Origin: Aquarana catesbeiana
Lineage: Eukaryota > Chordata > Amphibia > Anura > Ranidae
Direction: 5' to 3'
Assembly: GCF_042186555.1 (NCBI RefSeq)
Contig: NC_133328.1
Span: forward strand, 613,596,768 to 613,660,767
Length of the DNA stretch: 64,000 nt
In this document: piece after piece, positions 56,091 to 64,000 of the stretch
Layout of the letters: each line of letters starts with the position of its first letter
Numbering within the stretch: position 1 is the stretch's first letter
Program-made: the position numbers and the translations under genes
The notes under the pieces: model-generated
Databases searched by the model: none
What the model saw: only the letters and a program-made list of their open reading frames with translations
What the model was told of the DNA's origin: nothing

Positions 56091-57464
56091 AATGCCCATC
56101 CAATGGTCTCCATTAGAAGAAACTTGCGACAAAAGGAAAATAGTTGGGATACAAGGAAAAAGCGTTGAAGGGGAAGAAGGAAGGAAGGAAAGAAAAAGAA
56201 AGAAAGGAAGAAGGAAAGAGAAGAAAAGGGAGTATAAAAGACGGAAGCAAAGATGGGGAAGAAGAGAACTCACATTAGAGATCTGGAGGAACAAATTGCA
56301 ACACTGAGCAGAACTGACAACCTTGAAAGGGGTCCTGAGCAGGTGGTTAGTAGGGTTGATGTGGAGGTTGGAGGGGTAAGCCAGGATTATCAGGTAGGAA
56401 GATGGGTTACTGTAGTCAGAGGGAGTGGTAGGGGCTCACAGAGAGGGAAGGCCAGCCCAGGGTTTGAGCAACCTAAGAGATTTGCGAAGTTGGGTGAAGA
56501 TGTGGGGGTGGCAAGCTCAGAGGTGGCAGCCCTAGATGTCACTGCTATTCCTAACAGTCGGGAGTGCAGCCCATCTAATAGGGGTGATGAGGGTAGCGCA
56601 AGTAAGCCTAGACAATTGGTGGTAATAGGGGATTCTATAATCAGTGGAACTGATAGAATAATGTGTTGCCAGGATTGCCTCAACCGAATAGTTTGCTGTC
56701 TGCCTGGTGCCAGAGTTCGGCATGTGGTGGACCGGTTAATAAATTACTGGTAGGGGCTAGGCATAACCCAGCTGTGTTGAACCAACGACAAAATACATGG
56801 AAAGTGGATGCTCCTTAAGAATCAATTTAAAGAACTGCAAGCTGAAGGGAAGGACCTCCAAGGTAATATTCTCTGAAAGATTGCCTGTGCCATGCACAAC
56901 ACAGGAAAGACAGCGGGAGATTAGAGAGCTGAATGCATAGGCTAAAAACCTGGTGTAAGAAGGAGGGATTTGGGTTTCTAGAACACTGGGCTGACTTTTC
57001 TTTGGGGTACAACCTATAGATGGTAAAGATGGTTTGCACCTAAATGGAAGCGGGTCTGCTGTGCTGGTAGAGAGCAGGGCAGTCTTAATGAGTGGACACA
57101 CCTGGGCACTGCCCAGGGGCCCCAGCTGCATAGGCGGCCCTTGCACTTCCCCTGTCCCCTTGCAGCTTAGTTGTAAACATGTACTGCTTTGTCAAGTCGA
57201 TCGGGTCAGCAGGAGCATCAGCGGTGCGGGGGAGGCTGCATGTAACACTCCCCTGTCGTTTAATATCTTCAATATCTCCCGAGGCAGCCAGAGTTCATGG
57301 GTGGAGCCAGGGGTGTGGCTGCCTCCTCCACTCCTCCCAAAGACTTGATCACTCAAGCTGAGGAGGAAAGACCACAGCAGCCCGGTAGTCTTTGCATTCA
57401 GCAATGCTGTAAGTGACTGAGCCCATGTCACTGCATACTGCACTAACCTTCCAATATTTCACCC

Positions 57465-57588
57465 TATACTACCCAGACCTACCACTATACCTCCCTATAC
57501 TATCCAGACCTACCACTATACCTCCCTATACTATCCAGACCTACCACTATACCTCCCTATAGCACCCAAACCTACCACTATACCTCCC
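57465..57588 (+). repeat. 31-bp minisatellite, left block
   Basis: About four units of CCTACCACTATACCTCCCTA plus TACTATCCAGA. It is the same unit as 59070-60125; the two blocks were one array before a hAT insertion. Confidence 0.92.
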
Positions 57589-57596
57589 TATACTAG

Positions 57597-59069
57597 CAGA
57601 GGCATATCTAGTGAAAATGGTGCCTATGGCAAGCACTGAAACTGCGCCCCTGTCAAAACATTTAAAAACCCATCGTTCACATAACCTTAACAAAAAACAG
57701 CTAACAAAACTACAAGTCAAGCTCTTTAATCTTTCAGTTAACAAAGTATGGATTGGCACTGATGAGCTTCACCGATGGGCACTGATAGGCAGCACTGATG
57801 GGCACTGAAGGCAGCACTGATGGGCACTGATAGGCAGCACTGTTGAGCTGCACTGATAGGCAGCACTGATGAGCTGCACTGATAGGCAGCACTGATGGGC
57901 ACTGATAGGCAGCATTGATGGGCACTGATAGGCAGCACTGATGAGCTGCACTGATAGGCAGCACTGATGAGCTGCACTGATAGGCAGCACTGGTGAGCTC
58001 CACTGATAGGTAGCACTGATGAGCTGCACTTATAGGCAGCACTGATGAGCTGCACTGATAGGCAGCACTGAGGAGCACTGATAGGCAGCAATGATAGGCA
58101 GAACTTATGGGCACTGATTTGCGGCAGTCATGGGCACTGATAAGACAGCACTGATGAGGCAGCACTAACACTGATAGGAGGCACTGATGAGCTGCACTGA
58201 TGGGCACTAATAGGTGACACTGGCATGGACAGGTGGCGCTGATGAGCTGCACTGATAGATGGCACTGATAGGTGACACTGGCACTGACAGGTGGCACTGA
58301 TAGGTGACACTGCACTAATAGGTGTCACTGATAGATGGCACTGATGAGCTGCACTGATAGGTGGCACTGATAGGCGGCACTGATGAGCTGCACTGATAAG
58401 TTGCACTGATAGGTGGCACTGATGAGCTGCACTAATGAGCACTGGTAGTGATAGGCCTAGAAGGCACTGACAGCCCCCCACCTGCCCTCCCTCCCAAGCA
58501 GTTAACCCACTTCAGCCAGAGCCAGTACATTGAGCTGCACTTATCTGCCCGACTTCCCCAACCCCATGCAGAGGCAGAGCTTACTTGTTCTTGTACTTGT
58601 ACGGTGCTTCCTCCTCCTTGCTTGCAGCGGCGCCAGCGTCGCACACACTTTTTTCCCACCAGCCTCTCGGGCCAGCCTCTGGATGACGTCATGCCTCCCA
58701 TTACGTCAAGGTGAGGAGTGTGCTCAGCCTCAGCGCACTAGTACAGAGGCTATGCAGCGCAGTGTTCTCTGCAAGGCAATGTATGTAGCTGCCACCGCCA
58801 CGGGCTGGCTCACTGTCTTGGGCCTATAATTCAGCTGTCTGGCGAGACTACAAGGCAATGTAGCGGCTGGCGGCCGGCTGGTAATTGTGTGTAGAATCTC
58901 TGTACTGGACCGATATTATGGTAGGGGCCTGGAGCTGTAGCTTCAATAGCCCCTACGTTAATCCTGGCCCTGGGAAGAAGAGACCCTGGTAAGTCAGTGC
59001 CTTGCTGACCAGCTACTCAGAAGCGCCCATGGCACTTGCCATATATGCCATACCCTGGATACGCCACTG
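57597..59069. mobile_element. hAT element inside the 31-bp minisatellite
   Basis: Ends CAGAGGCATATCTAGTGAAA and CCCTGGATACGCCACTG are inverted (CAGTGGCGTATCYAGGG type). Target copies TATACTAG (57589-57596) and TATACTAC (59070-59077) match 7 of 8 and fall in the minisatellite unit. Inner arms continue GCCTATGGCAAGCACTG / GGCACTTGCCATATATGCC. Confidence 0.92.
57750..58450 (+). repeat. GCACTGATGAGCTGCACTGATAGG minisatellite
   Basis: Variants of GGCAGCACTGATGAGCTGCA and CTGATAGGTGGCACTGA at about 24-27 bp spacing. The long Cys/Ser-rich frames on the minus strand are artefacts of the repeats. Confidence 0.92.
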
Positions 59070-60125
59070 TATACTACCCAGACCCACCACTATACCGCCC
59101 TATACTATACAGACCTACCACTATACCGTCCTATACTACCCAGACCTACCACTATACCGCCCTATAATAACCAGACCTACCACTATACCGCCCTATACTA
59201 CCCAGACCTACCACTATACCTCCCTGTACTATCCAGACCTACCACTATACCTCCCTATACTATCCAGACCTACCACTATACCTCCCTATACTATCCAGAC
59301 CTACCACTATAACTCTCTATACCATACAGATCTACCACTATACCTCCCTATACTATCCAGACCTACCACTGTACCTCCCTATACCATCCAAACCTACCAC
59401 TGTACCTCCCTATACTATACAGATCCACCACTGTACTGCCCTATACTATCCAAACCTTCCACTGTACCGCCCTATACTATCCAAACCTTCCACTGTACCG
59501 CCCTTTACTATCCAAATCTTCCAATGTACTGCCCTGTACTATCCAAACCTACCTCTGTACTGCCCTATACTATCCAAACCTACCTCTGTACTGCCCTATA
59601 CTATCCAAACCTACCACTGTACTACCCTATACTATCCAAACCTTCCACTGTACCGCTCTTTACTATCCAAACCTTCCAATGTACAGCCCTGTACTATCCA
59701 GACCTACCTCTGTACTGGCCCATACTATCCAAACCTACCTCTGTACTGCCCTATACTATCCAAACCTACCACTGTACTGCCCTATACTATCCAAACCTAC
59801 CACTGTACTGCCCTATACTAGCCAAACCTACCACTGTACTACCCTATACTATACAAACCTACCACTGTACTGCCCTATACTATCCAAACCTACCCCTGTA
59901 CTGCCCTATACTATCCAAACCTACCACTGTACTACCCTATACTATCCAAACCTACCACTGTACTTCCCTATACTATCCAAACCTGCCACTGTACTTCCCT
60001 ATACTATCCAAACCTGCCACTATACTGCCCTATACTACCCAAACTTTCTACTATACCGCCCCATACTACACTAACCTGCCACTATACCGCCCCATACTAC
60101 CCTAACCTGCCACTATACCACCCTA
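59070..60125 (+). repeat. 31-bp minisatellite, right block (about 34 units)
   Basis: Unit CCTACCACTATACCTCCCTA + TACTATCCAGA, period 31 bp; three units give a 31-residue protein period in all frames. A graded change from CCAGACC to CCAAACC types runs left to right, suggesting separate local expansions. Confidence 0.95.
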
Positions 60126-60533
60126 TCCAAACTGTCCTCTGTTAGAGGACGGGACAGTGTGTGTTTTTTCTAAACAGACTAAAAAGCCATGCCCAAAATG
60201 TAGCATTATTTAGCCACACCCACTCCTTACCACCACACGCATTGCGCTCCGCAGGTCACCTTCTCCTTGGTAGGGGCCCTTGTGCATTACTTTGTCCAGG
60301 GGCCCCTTATCTTATTAAGATGGCCCTGGTGGAGAGGTTTATGGGAAGGTTAGAGGAGTATTTAAACTAGGATTGAGGGGGGAGGGTGAATTAGATTATA
60401 ATAGGGCAGTCCCTAATGGTGGGTGGAATGGGGAAAGATGGGGAGGGCTATGGCAGATGATAAGAAGGTTCCCATGTTACAAACAACCATAAGAAATGGT
60501 ACTATTGGTACTAAAATTTAAAAAAAGCACAAT

Positions 60534-61006
60534 ATGTGTGCAAAATGTGACAATGAATTCAAGTGTTTGTTCACTAAAGCCAGAAGTCTGTCAAGCAAAA
60601 TAGGTAAGTTGGAAGCTTTGGTGCACAAAGAGAACTATTATTTAAATGGTATTGGTGAATCTTGGCATCATTCTTCACATGGCTGGGCTTTTAATATTTC
60701 TGGCTATGCTCTCTTTCGGAAAGACAGGGTAAAATGGAGGGGTGGTGGTGTCTGTCTCTATGTGAGAAGTGATCTCAAAGTGAGTGTAAATGAGGACCTA
60801 GTTGATGGAGACTATGATGAGGCTGAAGCATTATGGGTGGAACTGCACATGGGTATGCGTACTACAAAGGTTATTATTGGAGTTTGTTATAGACCTCCCA
60901 GTGTTAGTGAGGAGGTGGAGACTCATTTCCGTGCACAAATAAAAAGGGCTGCAAGGGCTGGGAGGGTGATAACAATGGGGGAGTTTAACTACCCAGAAAT
61001 TGACTA
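60534..61006 (+). pseudogene. CR1 ORF2 endonuclease domain
   Basis: The apurinic endonuclease domain of ORF2 nicks the target for reverse transcription. The sequence has the N-terminal FTKARSLSSKIGKLEAL block (usually N-A-R-S-L), GIGESWHH holding the Glu of the E-T-W motif, GGGVCLYVRSDL, VIIGVCYRPPS and MGEFNYPEID. In the last block the catalytic Asp of the usual G-D-F-N is Glu. The frame then stops at TGA and the His-bearing end of the domain is lost. About 157 codons are readable, compared with about 220 in the family. Confidence 0.88.
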
Positions 61007-61349
61007 AAGTAATGGCACAGCAGGAACAGTTAAAGGGCAAAAATGTATACTCCTATTAAAAGACAATTTTGTATGTGAACACACTGCAAAATATGCAGTA
61101 TTCCCATGGGCAATACGTTTAAAAGGCTAGAAATAAAACATATTTGGCTCACAGCCAAAGTTAAAAAAGCTATGAATAATAAGAAAACAGCATTTTAAAA
61201 AAATATAAAAATGAAGGAACACTATCATTGTTTAAATGTTACAAAGAATATAACAGAATATGTAAAAAGGAAATCAAGGCTGCAAACATTTTAAATGAAC
61301 AATAGATTGCAAAAAATTGTAGGAAAACCCCCCAAACATTCTTCAAATA

Positions 61350-61826
61350 TAGTTATAGTAAAAAGGTCAGGTCTGAGCATGTAGGCCGTTTACAAAATAA
61401 TCTAGAGTGGGTGACTGGGGACAAAGAGAAGGCAAATTTATTAAATCACTTCTTCAGCTCTGTGTGCACAAAGGAGCATGGGGGGAGCTCATGGCCATAA
61501 TGGGTATAATACTGACACAGCTCCAAATGATCCACAATGGCTCAAAATGTACAGTATATGGTCCAGAAATATTTAGCCAGAATAAGGGTGCATAAAGTAC
61601 CTGGACCAGATGGCATACACCCACGGATCCTAAAAGAATTGAGCTCTGTCATTTCAAAGCCATTGTTTCTAATTTTTAGGGACTCTTTAATGACTGGAAT
61701 AGTACCACTGGATTGGTGTAAGGCCAACATAGTGCCTATAATTAAAAAGAGAGCAAAGTCTTTACCAATTAACTGTCTTTACCAATTAACTATCGACCTG
61801 TTAGTTTAACATCTATAGTTGGGAAT
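61350..61826 (+). pseudogene. CR1 ORF2, start of reverse transcriptase
   Basis: After a linker with stops, KVPGPDGIHPRILKELSSVI, then a MTGIVPLDWCKANIVPIIKK region and, in a shifted frame, NYRPVSLTSIVGN match the first RT blocks of CR1. A GTCTTTACCAATTAACT segment is duplicated just before the last block (about 61757-61791). The catalytic Asp pair is not present because the element ends here. Confidence 0.88.
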
Positions 61827-61889
61827 ATGCTGCGGCTTGGGGAACATGAATGTCAATTTGTCTACCAGTGTTCCTCCTTCTCTCTAGGC

Positions 61890-62298
61890 TCATGTTCCTG
61901 TCATCCTCAACTTCAGAACCAACATCTGAATCCAGTAAAAGCTGGGCATCATCAAGGAGAAGGTGGCTGACTCCTCAATGGCTGATGTTGGGGCTATGGC
62001 AGGAATAGATGTGGACAAGGAGGCAGGTTTATCTACTTTGGCAACTGCAGGGGACTGCACACTTGTCTCTGCTTGTGTGACAGCGGATGAGGAGGATGAG
62101 GAAGGTTTAGTAAGCCAGTCCACCACCTCCTCTGCATGCTGTGGCTGGATAGCACGGGCAAACTCACTAAACAGAGGAAATGATGCCCTGCCTGAGGAAT
62201 GACCACCACGTTCACCTTTGCCTGTGGACACTTTTGTTGCTGGCCCCCTTACAGTGCCAAGGGAACGTCTGCCTCTCCTTGTTGTCCTCCCAGACATT
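61890..62298 (-). pseudogene. Unrecognised Ser/Ala-rich coding fragment
   Basis: The start was chosen at MSGRTTRRGRRSLGTVRGPA, basic and Arg/Gly-rich. It is followed by KGERGGHSSG, a folded-looking SEFARAIQPQHAEEVVDWLT, a poly-Ser run and an Ala/Ser/Thr-rich linker. Near 61955 a frame change reaches an acidic segment (DDAQLLLDSDVGSEVEDD), after which the sequence joins the CR1 fragment. The layout (basic, helical, low-complexity, acidic) resembles N-termini of transposases such as piggyBac or hAT, but I do not recognise the family. There is no splice-site or gene context to suggest a host protein. Confidence 0.5.
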
Positions 62299-62642
62299 AT
62301 TGGAAGGGAGGGAGCGGTACTTATAAGCAAATGTAAAGAAGAAGTTGAAATCTGTAAGTAGATGCGCTTTAACTGCTTGCCGACCAGCCGCTGCAACATG
62401 GCTCGGCTGCGTGAATCACCATCATGTTACGTCGGTTCCTGAGGCGGCCACTAGGGGCGCGCGCCCCCTGCTCGCCCCAGGAACCGGTGCGAGTGCCCAG
62501 CGGTCTCGATGACCGCCAGGCTCCCGCGGTCGCTCGTAAAACGGCGAGAACCGGGACCTCTGTGTGTAAACACAGAGATCCCGGGTCTCTGAGGGGAGAA
62601 GTGACAGATCGTCTGTTCATATAAAGTAGTAACTTTAGCAGT

Positions 62643-63655
62643 AAGGCACGCAAAACGATATGGCGTTAAACTGGCAGTAACGCACACAGAACTATATGGC
62701 ATTAAACTGGCAGTAACGCACACAGAATTATATGGCATTAAACTGGCAGTAACGCACGCCAAACTATATGTCGTTAAACTGGCAGTAATGCACACAGAAG
62801 TAAATGGCGTTAAACTGGCAGTAACGCACGCAAAATTATTTGGAGTTAAACTGGCAGTAACACACACAAAACGATATGGCGTTAAACTGGCAGTAACGCA
62901 CACAGAAGTAAATGGCGTTAAACTGGCAGTAATGCACACAGAACTATATAGCTTTAAACTGGCAGTAATGCACATGGAACTATATGACGTTAAACTGGCA
63001 GTAATGCACACAAAACGATATGGCGTTAAACTGGCAGTAACATACACAGAAGTAAATGGCGTTAAACTGGCAGTAATGCACAAAACTATATGGCATTAAA
63101 CTGGCAGTAATGCACACAAAATGATATGGCGTTAAACTGGCAGTAATGCACACAGAACTATATGGCATTAAACTCGCAGTAACGCACACCAAATTATATG
63201 TCGTTATAATTTGTAACGCACACAGAAGTAAATGGCGTTAAACTGGCAGTAACGCACGCAAATTATTTGGAGTTAAACTGGCAGTAACGCACAAAAAACG
63301 ATATGGCGTTAAACTGGCAGTAATGCACATGGAACTACATGACGTTAAACTGGCAGTAATGCACGCAAAACGATATGACGTTAAACTGGCAGTAATGCAC
63401 ACAGAACTATATGGCGTTAAACTGGTAGTAATGCACGCAAAACTATATGGTGTTAAACTGGCAGTAATGCACACAAAACGATATGGCGTTAAACTGGCAG
63501 TAACATACACAGAAGTAAATGGCGTTAAACTGGCAGCAATGCACAAAACTATATGGCATTAAACTGGCAGTAACGCACACAAAATGATATGGCGTTAAAC
63601 TGGCAGTAACGCACACAGAAGTAATTGGCGTTAAACTGGCAGTAACACAATCAAA
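62643..63655 (+). repeat. 36-bp minisatellite (about 28 units)
   Basis: Unit GGCGTTAAACTGGCAGTAAC + GCACACAGAACTATAT with variants (AGTAAAT, AACGATAT). The period is a multiple of three, so open frames (VKLAVTHTEVNG on plus, ITASLTPY types on minus) extend through it. A higher-order block at about 62770-63090 is repeated at 63215-63540. Confidence 0.95.
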
Positions 63656-63689
63656 CAGACAGTGTTCAACCGTCACTACAATGACGCTA

Positions 63690-63890
63690 TCCACTAATGC
63701 TATCTAAACTGTCCCTACTCTAGCTATACACTAATGTAAAGATTACTGACACGATCTCACTACGCTACACTGAAACTATATGAGCTGTCCCTACTCTACA
63801 CTAATGAATGTATGAATGACACGGTCTCACTACACTACAGTGAAACTATCTAAGCTGTCCCTACTCTAGCTGCACACTATGCAAAGCTGA
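63690..63890 (+). repeat. About 75-85-bp tandem repeat
   Basis: CTGTCCCTACTCTAGCTATAC ... GACACGATCTCACTACGCTA ... CAGTGAAACTATCTAAGC recurs two to three times. Probably internal to the piggyBac-type element. Confidence 0.75.
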
Positions 63891-64000
63891 ATGATGGTCC
63901 TCCTCACTACACTCACACTATCCCTAGACTGACACTAAACTAATATTCTACACTGACAATTGAAGCAAAATAGCACAGCATAGCACACTAACTAACTAAT

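Larger units (their letters stand above)
57075..60328. mobile_element. hAT element inside CR1 ORF1
   Basis: Ends CAGGGCAGTCTTAATGAG and CTTATTAAGATGGCCCTG are inverted, followed inward by GGGCAC...GGGGCCCC-type pairs. Target copies GTAGAGAG (57067-57074) and GTGGAGAG (60329-60336) match 7 of 8. It contains a 31-bp minisatellite and another hAT element. No transposase seen. Confidence 0.9.
56253..60369 (+). pseudogene. CR1 ORF1 with esterase (SGNH) domain, split by hAT
   Basis: CR1-clade LINEs often have an ORF1 with an esterase-like domain of the SGNH hydrolase fold. Here MGKKRTHIRDLEEQIATLSR starts a likely coiled coil. An intact frame runs to RQLVVIGDSIISG (Gly-Asp-Ser at 56628-56636) and stops at 56751. 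Further family blocks follow in shifted frames: TNDK (56781-56789, the preceding Gly now a stop), then KDGLHLNGSG with the catalytic Asp-x-x-His (57028-57039). The reading frame is cut after AVLV by the 3.25-kb hAT element. Removing one target copy restores a continuous frame into ERFMGRLEEYLN and a stop at 60367. Upstream basic frame 56092-56300 (KERKRKKGRRKEKKRE) may be the true N-terminus. Non-functional. Confidence 0.85.
56092..61826 (+). mobile_element. CR1-like LINE with ORF1, endonuclease and start of RT; interrupted
   Basis: In order: a basic/coiled-coil ORF1 start, the ORF1 esterase-like domain, a nested hAT element (57075-60328), the ORF1 end, the ORF2 endonuclease, a decayed linker and the first RT motifs. 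The 3' half is missing: at about 61826 the sequence switches to unrelated DNA. It complements in content the 3' CR1 fragment at 12.9-14.0 kb but is a separate insertion. Confidence 0.9.
62373..64000 (+). mobile_element. piggyBac-type element, left end; runs off the window
   Basis: CTGCTTGCCGACCAGCC follows TTAA (62369-62372), close to the CCACTTGCCGCCCGCC end of the 16-20.9-kb element. Like that end it leads into a GC-rich palindromic part (GGTTCCTGAGGCGGCCACTA / GCGAGCAGGGGGCGC region, CTCTGTGTGTAAACACAGAG) and then minisatellites. By analogy a transposase, if any, would lie beyond 64000 on the plus strand. Confidence 0.6.

Noticed and set aside
57734..58481. Cys/Ser-rich open frames on the minus strand
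   Set aside because: Translation of the GCACTGATGAGCTGCACTGATAGG minisatellite.
59002..60105. A 367-codon open frame
   Set aside because: It runs through the 31-bp minisatellite. The protein period equals three repeat units, and other frames are open too.
62451..63083. Long open frames on both strands over the 36-bp array
   Set aside because: The repeat period is divisible by three, so a stop-free unit gives an open frame automatically.
62643..63655. Possible CRISPR array
   Set aside because: Units abut without unique spacers, and the setting is a eukaryotic transposon.
1..64000. Search for endogenous retrovirus or an intact host gene
   Set aside because: No gag, pol or env blocks, no paired LTRs and no multi-exon pattern were seen. 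All pol-like motifs belong to CR1.

Overview
This 64-kb window looks like intergenic or deep intronic DNA from a large, repeat-rich vertebrate genome, most likely an anuran and probably a ranid-type frog. The evidence is the transposon content: CR1-like LINEs, Tc1/mariner, a piggyBac element with TTAA target sites, T2/Kolobok-like MITEs (TTAA followed by an AGYGG or AGGG terminus), hAT MITEs with 8-bp target duplications, and many foldback MITEs ending in motifs such as TGCCCCGTACACACGGTCGG. The ranid assignment rests on my memory of such repeats and was not checked. I found no intact protein-coding gene, no exon of a host gene, no structural RNA gene and no CRISPR array. Every recognisable protein fragment belongs to a transposon and is broken.

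Layout. 0-6.6 kb: a MITE split by an insertion with a 13-bp duplication, a LINE 3' end with poly(A), a truncated piggyBac derivative and a T2-type MITE. 6.7-8.4 kb: a Tc1 element interrupted by a MITE. 9-15 kb: more MITEs, a decayed tandem array of about 200-bp units carrying a nested MITE and a CR1 3' end, and two foldbacks. 15-16 kb: low-repeat DNA. 16.0-20.9 kb: an end-to-end piggyBac element (TTAA to TTAA) whose minus-strand transposase has three frameshifts. 21-29 kb: docked and nested MITEs, including a three-level nest at 25.6-27.3 kb. 30-33 kb: unclassified, possibly LTR-derived DNA and a nested MITE pair. 34-42.7 kb: two further Tc1 fragments, hAT-like copies, adjacent MITEs and a T2-type element that is a long hairpin. 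42.7-43.7 kb: three short tandem arrays. 44-52 kb: hAT, T2, MITE, SINE and piggyBac copies. 52.7-54.6 kb: a tandem duplication with a mariner-type MITE in one copy. 55-56 kb: low-repeat DNA. 56.1-61.8 kb: a CR1 LINE whose ORF1 has an esterase domain, interrupted by a hAT element that is itself interrupted by a second hAT element. 62-64 kb: an unclassified coding fragment, then a piggyBac-type terminus that runs off the window with a 36-bp minisatellite inside it.

Nothing here works together as a host pathway. The biology is in insertion order and in which terminus types share a target site. Two observations stand out. First, at least eight MITE families share one terminus plan: a 3-bp TWA (or TAG) target, C at position 3 and ACAC at positions 11-14. 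This suggests one transposase class, plausibly PIF/Harbinger, mobilised all of them. Second, several insertions can be dated against each other from target duplications or from an empty copy of the same site in this window. A few low-repeat islands could be conserved non-coding elements, but that needs alignment to other species. I found no convincing undescribed functional system.
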